Shown here: one piece after another, positions 35,340-42,661 of the stretch
Position numbering within the stretch: position 1 is the stretch's first letter
Layout of the letters: the number at the start of each line of letters is the position of its first letter
DNA from: CAVWSM01 sp963799425
GTDB lineage: Bacteria; Actinomycetota; Actinomycetes; Jiangellales; Jiangellaceae
Assembly: GCA_963799425.1 (NCBI GenBank)
Contig: CAWCXA010000007.1
Span: 614,307-678,306, forward strand
Length of the DNA stretch: 64,000 bases
Direction: 5' to 3'
Position numbers and translations under genes: made by a program
The notes under the pieces: model-generated
Told to the model about the DNA's origin: nothing
The model's input: only the letters and a program-made list of their open reading frames with translations
Database searches by the model: none

Positions 35340-36650
35340 CGGGTCGTACGGCGTACGGGTGAAGACGAACGAGGCAAGGTCGAGGTGGCGGGCTGCTGCC
35401 GCATCGTCTCGTACGACTCGAAGCACCTCGCCCGAGTAGTAGCCGTCCAGCCCAACCCATTCATCGCGCCCTAGAGGCTGGAACCGTGATCCGCGGCCGC
35501 CGTTGTCGGGCACTAGCTCGAGCCAGCCACCGACGCCCGTTCGCAGGGTGAACGGCGTTGGCCCCCAGAACCAGGCACCCGCGAGTTCGAGCACGGCCGA
35601 CGCCACTTCGGTCGTGTGCCATGTCGGCGGCGCGATCGGCTCAGTGGTCGCGAGCGTGTCCAACAAGTCAGCACTGATCGAGCGAGACAGGCCCGCCGTC
35701 GTGTTGGTCATGATGACGACGCCGTCGCCCGAGGCCACGTCCACGCGGAGACCGGCGAGGAACCCAGGCATCGAGCCGCCGTGCCCGACGAACCGCTGTC
35801 CGTCGACGTTCCAGACCTGCAGACCGAGCCCGTAGGCACCCGTCCACGCGGCGCCAGGGTTGTCCTCGATGACGAGCGGCTCGCGCATCTCCGCGAGGGT
35901 GTCGCCGGATAGCACATCACCGGTGTCGCCAGCGAGGAACGCCGCCCAGGTGCCAAGGTCGGCAACCGTCGACCACAGTTGCCCCGCGGGTGCCATCGCC
36001 CCGGCGTCGTGCTCTGGCTCCGCCAGGACGAGATCCGCGTACGGGTGGACGGCGAAACCTGGCGCGTACGGAGCGACCGGCCGCGGTGTCGTCCGCGGCA
36101 TACCCAGCGGCTCGAGCAGCTCACGTCGTACGACCTCGTCCCACGCGGTTCCGCGCAGCCGGGCGATCAACTCTCCCAACACGGCGAATCCGACGTTGGA
36201 GTAATGGAACCGCTGGCCCGGCCGGTGCCGCAGACCGGCGATCGACGCAGCCAGCGGGTCCCACTCGCCGCCCGCTGTGCGCTCCCACCAGGGGCCGTGC
36301 GTCTCGGCCTGGAGTCCGGCGGCGTGCGACAACAGCTGGGCGATCGTGACGCGCCCGAACGCTGTGCCGGGCAGGTGTACGTCGAGCTGGTCGTCGAGGG
36401 CGAGCAGGCCTTCGTCGCGCAACCGCATCACGGCGACCCCGACGAACGTCTTGGTGATCGAGCCGATGCGGTACTGCGCCTGCACATCGGCCCGGCGGCC
36501 ATCGGCACGACCGTCGAGGTAACCCACAGCATCTGCCCACGCCAGCGCGCCGTGACGGATCACCCCGGCTGCGACCGACGGCAGCCGTGACGAGGCCTGT
36601 TCGGCTCGAAGGAGGGTGGACAGCAGGGCGGCGGTTGTCGGCTGCAGCAC
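35295..36650 (-). CDS. Serine hydrolase, beta-lactamase/class C fold
   Basis: About 451 residues from GTG 36650. Active-site motifs of the class C beta-lactamase/esterase/DD-peptidase family are present: RIGSITKTFVGVAVMRL with the SxxK nucleophile, FHYSNVGFAVLGELIARL with the YxN, and FVGHGGSMPGF with the HxG. A C-terminal domain of about 110 residues (WFWGPTPFTLRTG onward) is of the extra barrel type seen in such esterases. No signal peptide is visible, so a cytosolic esterase or amidase is more likely than a cell-wall enzyme. The longer open frame upstream is rejected for lack of a start and of family sequence. Confidence 0.88.
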   Translation of the reverse strand: MLQPTTAALLSTLLRAEQASSRLPSVAAGVIRHGALAWADAVGYLDGRADGRRADVQAQYRIGSITKTFVGVAVMRLRDEGLLALDDQLDVHLPGTAFGRVTIAQLLSHAAGLQAETHGPWWERTAGGEWDPLAASIAGLRHRPGQRFHYSNVGFAVLGELIARLRGTAWDEVVRRELLEPLGMPRTTPRPVAPYAPGFAVHPYADLVLAEPEHDAGAMAPAGQLWSTVADLGTWAAFLAGDTGDVLSGDTLAEMREPLVIEDNPGAAWTGAYGLGLQVWNVDGQRFVGHGGSMPGFLAGLRVDVASGDGVVIMTNTTAGLSRSISADLLDTLATTEPIAPPTWHTTEVASAVLELAGAWFWGPTPFTLRTGVGGWLELVPDNGGRGSRFQPLGRDEWVGLDGYYSGEVLRVVRDDAAAARHLDLASFVFTRTPYDPSAEIPGGLDPRGWH

Positions 36651-36791
36651 GACGGCGACCCTATCCAGCAGGCGGTAGGCCACAGATTGAGGCTGACCGG
36701 TAATCCGGTTGGGCGCTGGCGGTGCTGACCCAAGTACGGGGATGGGCGATGGTGGAAGAGGCAGCGTGGCCACCCCAGGAGGAGCGGAACC

Positions 36792-37676
36792 ATGAGCGTC
36801 GGACTGGCCGAGAGAACAGCTTCCTGGACCGCCCTGAGCAGCTGGTTCGCCGGACACCGTCGTGCGAGACCCCTCGTGCAGCTCAGCAATCCGCCGATGA
36901 GGCAGATTGCCGCGGACCTGGGGAGACTGCTGCGGGAGCATGACATGTTCGCGCGGTCGGAATTCACGCCGATACGCGGCTGGCGGCTGCGCCTTCTCGA
37001 GGCCGCGATCACCGACCGGGCCACCCAGGCCGCGCACGCCCTCGGTCTGCCGGACTCAGAGCGGCCCGCGTACGGCAGCTTCGACCACGCACGGCTAGGC
37101 CGACTGCTGCAGGAACTTGCGACCCGGGGGCTCGCGTTGCCGCTCCGTCGGACTCGTTGCTGCGGAGCGCTAGCGAAGGGCCTTGGGCCGGATCTCCGCC
37201 AGGGCGGTGGTCAGCAGGCTCAACTCGTCAAGCAGCTCCATCGCGGCGTCGGTCATCGATTCTGCCGGGACGAAGACGCCACGTTCGTCGAGCGCCTGGC
37301 GCAGGTAGATGTGTACGAACTCCGCGATCGGCACCATCTTCAGGGCCACCACGACCGGCTTGATCATGTCGGCGGCGCGCAGTCCCCCCGAGGACATGCC
37401 ATAGCTCACGAACCCGACTGGCTTGTGGTTCCACTCGGAGTAGAGGAAGTCCAGCGCATTCTTCAGCGGCGCGTTGTAGCCGCGGTTGTACTCCGGCATG
37501 ACAAACACGAACGCGTCGGCCGCATCGATCGTCTCGCTCCATCGACGCGTGTGCTCGTGCACGTACGGCAGACCCGTCGATGGCCGAGTGCGGCTCGTCC
37601 AGGAACGGGAGCCCGACGTCCGCGAGGTCCACGACGCGTACGTCGAACTCTGACCGCCGCGTGGCGATCGGAATGA
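36792..37676 (+). CDS. Hypothetical protein; the 3' half runs antisense through the FMN reductase gene
   Basis: ATG 36792 follows an excellent ribosome site (GGAGGAGCGG). About 120 residues then look like real protein: VQLSNPPMRQIAADLGRLLR, HDMFARSEFTPIRGWRLRLL, AAHALGLPDSERPAYGSF and DHARLGRLLQELATRGL, mostly helical. Past about 37160 the frame stays open but lies entirely antisense to the FMN reductase gene and reads as shadow sequence. The real gene probably ends near 37170 (a TAG lies at 37171 in another frame) and an indel has opened it. No family recognised. Confidence 0.45.
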   Translation: MSVGLAERTASWTALSSWFAGHRRARPLVQLSNPPMRQIAADLGRLLREHDMFARSEFTPIRGWRLRLLEAAITDRATQAAHALGLPDSERPAYGSFDHARLGRLLQELATRGLALPLRRTRCCGALAKGLGPDLRQGGGQQAQLVKQLHRGVGHRFCRDEDATFVERLAQVDVYELRDRHHLQGHHDRLDHVGGAQSPRGHAIAHEPDWLVVPLGVEEVQRILQRRVVAAVVLRHDKHERVGRIDRLAPSTRVLVHVRQTRRWPSAARPGTGARRPRGPRRVRRTLTAAWRSE

Positions 37677-37752
37677 ACCAGTCGGCGATCTGGCGGCCAA
37701 CCCGAGTCGGGCGCGTGCTAGCGATGATGATGGCCAGGCGTTTGGTTGACAT
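37170..37752 (-). CDS. NADPH-dependent FMN reductase, with a frame break
   Basis: From ATG 37752: KRLAIIIASTRPTRVGRQIA (the flavin phosphate-binding loop), then VRVVDLADVGLPFLDEPHS. The frame breaks near 37580, where one G of GACGGGTCTG is extra. The other frame continues LPYVHEHTRRWSETIDAADA, FVFVMPEYNRGYNAPLKNAL (the conserved PEYN flavin motif) and PVGFVSYGMSSGGLRAADM. Restored, it is a flavodoxin-fold reductase of about 193 residues supplying reduced FMN or reducing quinones. A marR gene is divergent from it, with two operator-like palindromes between, one of them over this start codon. Confidence 0.85.
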
Positions 37753-37760
37753 GTCATCAA
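37746..37760 (-). promoter_or_regulatory. MarR-type operator, copy 1 (over the FMN reductase start)
   Basis: Read on the minus strand this is TTGATGACATGTCAA, built on the palindrome TGACATGTCA. It overlaps the start codon of the FMN reductase gene. Copy 2 at 37774-37788 matches it at 13 of 15 bases, the two differences being A/G. Confidence 0.7.
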
Positions 37761-37773
37761 CCTAGAGGTTCTC

Positions 37774-37788
37774 TTGGTGACGTGTCAA
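37774..37788 (+). promoter_or_regulatory. MarR-type operator, copy 2
   Basis: TTGGTGACGTGTCAA on the plus strand, in inverted orientation to copy 1 with centres 28 bases apart, 21 bases before marR. Together the consensus is TTGRTGACRTGTCAA, fitting autorepression of marR and repression of the reductase gene. Confidence 0.7.
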
Positions 37789-37809
37789 CAACTCGGCTAG
37801 TGTCGGGGT

Positions 37810-38292
37810 ATGGCCAAGCCTCGATGGCTCGATGACGACGAGATGCTCGCCTGGACGGGCTACCGGCGGATGCGCGCGCTGCTTGATCTCCAGCTCGCCC
37901 GCGACCTCGTGCAGGACAGCGGCCTGTCGGAGTCCGACTACGACGTCCTGTCGACGCTCTCGGAGAACGAGGGCCAGCGCATGCGCCTCGGTGACCTCGC
38001 CGACTGGATGCTCTGGTCAAGGAGCAGGCTGTCCCACCACATCACGCGCATGCAGCAGCGCGGGCTAGTCGGCCGTGAAGCCTGCGCCGACGACGCCCGC
38101 GGCTCCATGATCGTGCTGACTGCGGCTGGGCTGCGGGCGATCGTGGCCGCCGCCCCCGGCCACGTCGAGTCGGTGCGGCGGCACTTGATCGACCACCTGA
38201 CACCCGACGAGGTGGCCAGCCTTGCAGCGATGAGCCACCGGGTCGTGGATCACCTCAAGCGGGTTGGCGCGGACCCGGCGTACGTAGACTGA
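37810..38292 (+). CDS. MarR-family transcriptional regulator
   Basis: A 160-residue winged-helix dimer. Core sequence: LVQDSGLSESDYDVLSTLSE, MRLGDLADWMLWSRSRLSHH (recognition helix), ITRMQQRGLVGREACADDAR and the wing GSMIVLTAAGLRAI. It is divergent from the FMN reductase gene, and two copies of a TTGRTGACRTGTCAA palindrome lie between them, so it most likely represses that gene and itself. No redox-active cysteine pair is apparent, so a small phenolic or quinone ligand is a guess. purF starts four bases after its stop. Confidence 0.92.
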   Translation: MAKPRWLDDDEMLAWTGYRRMRALLDLQLARDLVQDSGLSESDYDVLSTLSENEGQRMRLGDLADWMLWSRSRLSHHITRMQQRGLVGREACADDARGSMIVLTAAGLRAIVAAAPGHVESVRRHLIDHLTPDEVASLAAMSHRVVDHLKRVGADPAYVD

Positions 38293-38296
38293 CCCC

Positions 38297-39838
38297 GTGG
38301 CACGCGGCGACGGGCGACTCACCCACGAGATCAATCCACACGACAAGGGCCCGCAGGACGCCTGCGGGGTCTTCGGCGTGTGGGCCCGCGGCGAAGAGGT
38401 CGCCAAGTTGACCTACTTCGGGCTCTACGCCCTGCAGCATCGCGGGCAGGAGTCGGCGGGCATCGCCGTCGGCAACGGCGAGCAGATCCTGGTCTACAAG
38501 GACATGGGCCTGGTCTCGCAGGTCTTCGACGAGACCACCCTCAGCTCGCTCGTCGGGCACGTCGCGGTCGGCCACACCCGCTATTCCACGACCGGCGCGA
38601 GCGTGTGGCAGAACGCCCAGCCGACTCTCGGTGCCACCGCGACCGGAACCGTCGCGCTCGCCCACAACGGCAACCTCACCAACCAGGGTGAGCTGCTCGG
38701 CTGGCTCGACGAGCGTACGGGCGGCGAGCGCACGGGCGAGCTGCGCTACGGCAACACCTCCGACACCGCGCTCGTGACGGCGCTGCTCGGCGCGTTTCCC
38801 GATCTGTCGCTGGAGGAGGCCGCGCTTCAGGTACTGCCGCGGCTGCGCGGGGCGTTCTCGCTGATCTTCTCCGACGAGAGCACGTTGTACGCCGCCCGCG
38901 ACCCGCAGGGCATTCGGCCACTCGTGCTCGGCCGGCTGGAGCGCGGCTGGGTCGTGGCGAGCGAGACCGCCGCGCTGGACATCGTTGGTGCGTCGTACGT
39001 CCGAGAGATCCTGCCCGGCGAGCTCGTGGAGATCGACGCCGAAGGCCTGCGCTGCCAGAGATACGCGATGCCCGACCCCAAGGGCTGCCTGTTCGAATAC
39101 GTCTACCTCGCCCGCCCCGACACCCGCATCGCCGAGCGCAATGTCCACCAGACGCGGGTCGAGATCGGGCGCCGCCTGGCCAAGGAGCAGCCGGCCGATG
39201 CCGACCTCGTGATCCCGGTGCCGGAATCGGGCACCCCGGCAGCGGTGGGCTATGCGGAGGCCAGCGGGATCCCGTACGGCCTCGGGCTCGTCAAGAACTC
39301 GTACGTCGGTCGTACTTTCATCCAGCCCTCGCAGACGCTGCGCCAGCTTGGCATCCGGCTCAAGCTCAATCCGCTGCGCGAGATCGTCGACGGCAAGCGG
39401 CTCGTCGTGGTCGACGACACGATCGTCCGCGGCAACACCCAGCGGGCCCTTGTGCGCATGCTGCGCGAGGCCGGCGCGCGCGAGGTGCACGTACGCATCT
39501 CCTCGCCACCCGTGAAGTGGCCTTGCTTCTACGGCATCGACTTCGCGACCCGGGCCGAACTGATCGCCAATGGCCTCTCGACCGATGAGATCTGCCGCTC
39601 GATCGGTGCCGACTCGCTGGGCTACACCTCTCTCGAGGCGCTCATCGAGGCGACGACCCTCCCGGCCGACAACCTCTGCCGGGCGTGCTTCGACGGCATC
39701 TACCCGGTCGGGGTTCCCGACACCGTCGCCGCGCAGCGGATCGTCAGCGACCAGCCGACGCTTCCCCTGGTCGATGCAGACGGGTTGACCGCGCTCGTCG
39801 GCTCGGGCGGCGCTGCCGACGCGCTCAGCCGCCCGTAG
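38297..39838 (+). CDS. purF: Amidophosphoribosyltransferase (PurF)
   Basis: First committed step of purine synthesis: PRPP plus glutamine to phosphoribosylamine. The 513 residues carry a short propeptide ahead of the catalytic Cys in GPQDACGVFGVWARG, then LQHRGQESAGIAV and GHTRYSTTGAS (glutaminase domain), RDPQGIRPLVLG, and the PRPP loop VVVDDTIVRGNTQ in the C-terminal transferase domain. CFYGIDF and DNLCRACFDGIYP supply cysteines of the Bacillus-type iron-sulfur centre. The start is a GTG at 38297; the gene leads a purF-purM pair. Confidence 0.97.
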   Translation: MARGDGRLTHEINPHDKGPQDACGVFGVWARGEEVAKLTYFGLYALQHRGQESAGIAVGNGEQILVYKDMGLVSQVFDETTLSSLVGHVAVGHTRYSTTGASVWQNAQPTLGATATGTVALAHNGNLTNQGELLGWLDERTGGERTGELRYGNTSDTALVTALLGAFPDLSLEEAALQVLPRLRGAFSLIFSDESTLYAARDPQGIRPLVLGRLERGWVVASETAALDIVGASYVREILPGELVEIDAEGLRCQRYAMPDPKGCLFEYVYLARPDTRIAERNVHQTRVEIGRRLAKEQPADADLVIPVPESGTPAAVGYAEASGIPYGLGLVKNSYVGRTFIQPSQTLRQLGIRLKLNPLREIVDGKRLVVVDDTIVRGNTQRALVRMLREAGAREVHVRISSPPVKWPCFYGIDFATRAELIANGLSTDEICRSIGADSLGYTSLEALIEATTLPADNLCRACFDGIYPVGVPDTVAAQRIVSDQPTLPLVDADGLTALVGSGGAADALSRP

Positions 39839-39901
39839 GTGCCATTTCACCGAGATAGGTGAGTGTCCGAGCCGCCTGTCGCGGTGCGCGAGAATGTCGG
39901 C

Positions 39902-40963
39902 GTGACCACCGAGCAGCCCAGCGCCTCCTACGCCGCCGCCGGAGTTGACATCGAGGCAGGTGAGCGGGCCGTCGAGCTGATGAAGGCGTCGGTGGCGAGG
40001 GCGCAGCGCCCGGAGGTGGTGGGAGGTCTCGGGGGGTTCGCGGGACTGTTCGACATGTCCGCCTTCAAGGCCTACCGGCGACCGCTGCTGGCGACATCGA
40101 CAGATGGAGTGGGTACGAAGGTCGCGATCGCGCAGGCTCTCGACAAGCACGACACCATCGGCCAGGACCTCGTCGGGATGCTCGTCGACGATCTCGTGGT
40201 GTGCGGGGCTGAGCCGCTGTTCGTCACCGACTACATCGCCTGCGGCCGCGTCGTACCCGAACGTATCGCGGCGATCGTCGCGGGCATCGCGGAGGGCTGC
40301 CGGCTCGCGGGCGCGGCGCTCGTAGGTGGCGAGACGGCCGAGCACCCGGGGTTGCTCGACCCTGACGAGTACGACGTCGCGGGGGCCACCACAGGCGTCG
40401 TCGAGGCTGACGAGGTGTTGGGGGCCGAGCGCGTACGCGTGGGCGATGCCGTGATCGCCATGGCATCCAGCGGCCTGCACTCCAACGGCTACTCGCTCGT
40501 GAGGCACGTCATCCTCCAGCGGGCCGGATGGTCCCTCGACCGCTACGTCGACGAGCTCGGCCGCACTCTGGGGGAGGAGCTGCTCGAGCCGACTCGGATC
40601 TACGCACTCGACTGCCTCGACCTGATCGCTGCGGTCGAGGTGCATGCCATGGCGCACGTGACCGGGGGCGGGTTGGCCGCCAACCTTGCGCGCGTGCTGC
40701 CGGGTGAGGTCTCGGCACGGCTCGACCGGGCGACCTGGACCCCGCAGCCGATCTTCGGTCTGGTGGGGCGGCTCGGGGAGGTCGAGCAGGCCGAGCTCGA
40801 GCGCACGCTCAACCTCGGAGTGGGCATGGTCGCTGTCGTCGCGCGCGACGCGGCCGACGCCGCGGTGGCGCGGCTGAGTGGCCGAGGGGTGAGCGCCTGG
40901 GTTGCGGGGGAGATCGTGGCGGGCGAGGGCTCGGCGACCCTGAGCGGGGTCTACGCCAGCTGA
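39902..40963 (+). CDS. purM: Phosphoribosylformylglycinamidine cyclo-ligase (PurM)
   Basis: Closes the imidazole ring to aminoimidazole ribonucleotide using ATP. About 353 residues from GTG 39902 (VTTEQPSASYAAAGVDIEAG). Family motifs: LLATSTDGVGTKVAIA, GQDLVGMLVDDLVVCGAEPL, LVGGETAEHPGLLDPDEYDV, MASSGLHSNGYSLVR and AHVTGGGLAANLARVLPG. An upstream GTG at 39863 would add 13 residues with no known match, so the shorter form is preferred. It follows purF by 63 bases, probably in one transcript. Confidence 0.96.
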   Translation: MTTEQPSASYAAAGVDIEAGERAVELMKASVARAQRPEVVGGLGGFAGLFDMSAFKAYRRPLLATSTDGVGTKVAIAQALDKHDTIGQDLVGMLVDDLVVCGAEPLFVTDYIACGRVVPERIAAIVAGIAEGCRLAGAALVGGETAEHPGLLDPDEYDVAGATTGVVEADEVLGAERVRVGDAVIAMASSGLHSNGYSLVRHVILQRAGWSLDRYVDELGRTLGEELLEPTRIYALDCLDLIAAVEVHAMAHVTGGGLAANLARVLPGEVSARLDRATWTPQPIFGLVGRLGEVEQAELERTLNLGVGMVAVVARDAADAAVARLSGRGVSAWVAGEIVAGEGSATLSGVYAS

Positions 40964-41002
40964 AGTCGCCGGAAGCCGGACGAGCCCACCACCCCCATGA
41001 GG

Positions 41003-41061
41003 TTGATCATGGCAAAGACGTGATCATCCGTGCGGAATGATCACGGCTCCGCCATGATCAA
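41003..41061. repeat. 59-bp palindromic repeat element, copy A
   Basis: Begins TTGATCATGGC and ends GCCATGATCAA, and is close to its own reverse complement throughout, so it would fold into a long hairpin. It matches copy B at 42129-42187 at about 51 of 59 positions. It lies past the 3' ends of both purM and the DUF559 gene, where it could also act as a terminator. Confidence 0.85.
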
Positions 41062-41115
41062 CTGGTGGGAGTCGCCGCGATCAGGCCGGGCGAGTGGGCG
41101 TACCGGACGCGCTAA

Positions 41116-42003
41116 TCAGCTGCGCTCGGCGATCTTCGTCTTGACTCGGTGAACAAACAGCCTGTGCCGGTAGAAGACGTCGTCGCTGGTCACGCGAATG
41201 ATCTCCCAGCCGTCGTCACTCATCGCCTCGTCGCGCTGGATGTCCCGCTTCCACTGCCTGCGAGAGGTTCGGTGATGGTCACCCTCGTACTGGATGGCGA
41301 TCTTGAGTTCTCGGTACTGCAGATCGGGGCGGCCGATCCAGCCGCCATACTCGTCGTAAACGTCGATGTTCGGCTCAGGACACGGCAGGCCGGCATCCAC
41401 CAGGATCAGTCGTACGAGGGTCTCCATCGGCGAGTCGACGCGTGGGCGAATCAGCGGGAGCGCGTTGCGGGCGGCCTGCACACCTCGCCGACGTCCCGAT
41501 CTTGCGACAGCCTCGGCGAGTGCCGCCGTCGAGGTGAGCTCTCGGCGCAGCATTGCATCACCCAGGATTACAAGATCGTCTCGATCTAGCGGATGGGCGA
41601 GGTCGAGCCAGGTGCGCTCGGGCGTTGCGGTGCGCCTTCCGTTCCACAGGCGGATTTCGCTCTCGCCGATCGACTCGTGCGGGATGAGCCCGAGGCGTTT
41701 CCGCGGGACGTGGCGTGGGTCGGTTGCCGTGACATGGATGCAGTCCTCGTCGGGCACCGGGAGACCGAACAGAGACGCCGCGGTGTGATGCGAAAAGGCG
41801 ATCGACTTCGGCAGGACGAGCGTCAAGCCATCGCAGCGAAGTTCGATCGAGTCATGGAGATCGGCGGCAACGTAGACATCGCGAAAGAGCTGTCGGTACG
41901 CAGGCCCGCGCAGCTCGTTTGGTGAAACGCCCAGGTCAGTCGCCTCGGCGAGACGGAACGGACGCCCCGCGATGGGGGTAGGGACAGGTCGAGGCGGGCG
42001 CAT
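41116..42003 (-). CDS. AbiEi/DUF559 family protein (predicted endonuclease-like domain)
   Basis: About 295 residues from ATG 42003. The N-terminal half resembles AbiEi-type antitoxin proteins (LRGPAYRQLFRDVYVAADLH, FSHHTAASLFGLPVPDED, ATPERTWLDLA). The C-terminal half is a DUF559/Vsr-like PD-(D/E)xK fold: DEYGGWIGRPDLQYRELKIA then IQYEGDHHRTSRRQWKRDIQ, with an Asp, a Glu and a Lys in active-site-like positions. This fusion is abundant, often in many copies, in Nocardioides-like genomes and has no proven role. It is bracketed by two copies of a 59-bp palindrome. The open frame continues upstream through a tandem repeat that is probably not translated. Confidence 0.85.
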   Translation of the reverse strand: MRPPRPVPTPIAGRPFRLAEATDLGVSPNELRGPAYRQLFRDVYVAADLHDSIELRCDGLTLVLPKSIAFSHHTAASLFGLPVPDEDCIHVTATDPRHVPRKRLGLIPHESIGESEIRLWNGRRTATPERTWLDLAHPLDRDDLVILGDAMLRRELTSTAALAEAVARSGRRRGVQAARNALPLIRPRVDSPMETLVRLILVDAGLPCPEPNIDVYDEYGGWIGRPDLQYRELKIAIQYEGDHHRTSRRQWKRDIQRDEAMSDDGWEIIRVTSDDVFYRHRLFVHRVKTKIAERS

Positions 42004-42060
42004 CCGGCGATCCTGGACGATCGCGGCTCTTGCGTGCGCCGCGTTGTCCACAGGCCCCTT

Positions 42061-42121
42061 GGACAGCCAACCCCCGGGACAGCCAACCCCGGGACAGCCA
42101 ACCCCGCAGGACAGCCAAGCC
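42061..42121. repeat. Tandem repeat, about four units of 15 bp
   Basis: Four imperfect head-to-tail units of GGACAGCCAACCCC plus one or two G/C bases, between the DUF559 gene start and palindrome copy B. Read on the minus strand it encodes a Gly-Trp-Leu-Ser repeat in one open frame. Confidence 0.85.
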
Positions 42122-42128
42122 ATGAGAG

Positions 42129-42187
42129 TTGATCATGGCGAAGGCGTTGTCATTCGTGAAGAATGATCACGCCTCCGCCATGATCAA
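42129..42187. repeat. 59-bp palindromic repeat element, copy B
   Basis: Same length and ends (TTGATCATGGC...GCCATGATCAA) as copy A, upstream of the DUF559 gene. The pair brackets exactly that one gene and its tandem repeat. Bases 42188-42299 show nothing further. Confidence 0.85.
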
Positions 42188-42299
42188 CTTCGGCGGGGTC
42201 GGCGGCGGCGGGGCGGCGGCAGCAGCAGCGGTGGTGAGAGCAGACGCCCGCGATCGCCGAGGGACTCAGAACTGGCGAAAAAGCGGACAGGAACCTCTT

Positions 42300-42554
42300 C
42301 TAAGCGCGGCGGCGCTCCGGCCGCTCGTCTTCCTCGTCCTCGTCGTCATCTTGCTCGGCGACGTAGTCGGCGTAGGCAGCGTAAGGATCGTCGTCGTCCT
42401 CGAGCTCGTCGCTCTCGTCAACCTCGGCAATCGCAGACTCGGTGGAGCCACCACCCAGCTCGCGCTGGAGCTGGGTCAGATCCGGGTCATGCGTGTCGTA
42501 CTTCAGACGGCGGGCAACCTTCGTCTGCTTGGCCTTAGCACGGCCGCGCCCCAT
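42300..42554 (-). CDS. DUF3073 family protein
   Basis: An 84-residue acidic-tailed protein. The N-terminus MGRGRAKAKQTKVARRLKYD and the following DPDLTQLQRELGG define DUF3073, an actinobacteria-specific family. The rest is a run of Asp/Glu (DEDEEDERPERRRA). The start ATG at 42554 is preferred over the longer open frame because the family always opens MGRGRAKAK. It keeps the conserved place between purM and vdh. Function unknown. Confidence 0.93.
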   Translation of the reverse strand: MGRGRAKAKQTKVARRLKYDTHDPDLTQLQRELGGGSTESAIAEVDESDELEDDDDPYAAYADYVAEQDDDEDEEDERPERRRA

Positions 42555-42661
42555 AGGGTCGACCCCCTCGCACAAATCGGGGCGACCAGATCAGCCGGAC
42601 GCCCACGCAATCGATGACAGCTGTTTCGTACTGATAAGCGTACAGGGTCGGTGCCGACAGA

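Noticed and set aside
36651..37037. N-terminal extension of the serine hydrolase to ATG 37037
   Set aside because: The extra 129 residues overlap the start region of the plus-strand gene at 36792 and carry no signal peptide or family sequence.
38255..40657. 800-residue open frame on the minus strand across purF and purM
   Set aside because: Shadow frame caused by GC bias at third codon positions; both sense genes are unambiguous.
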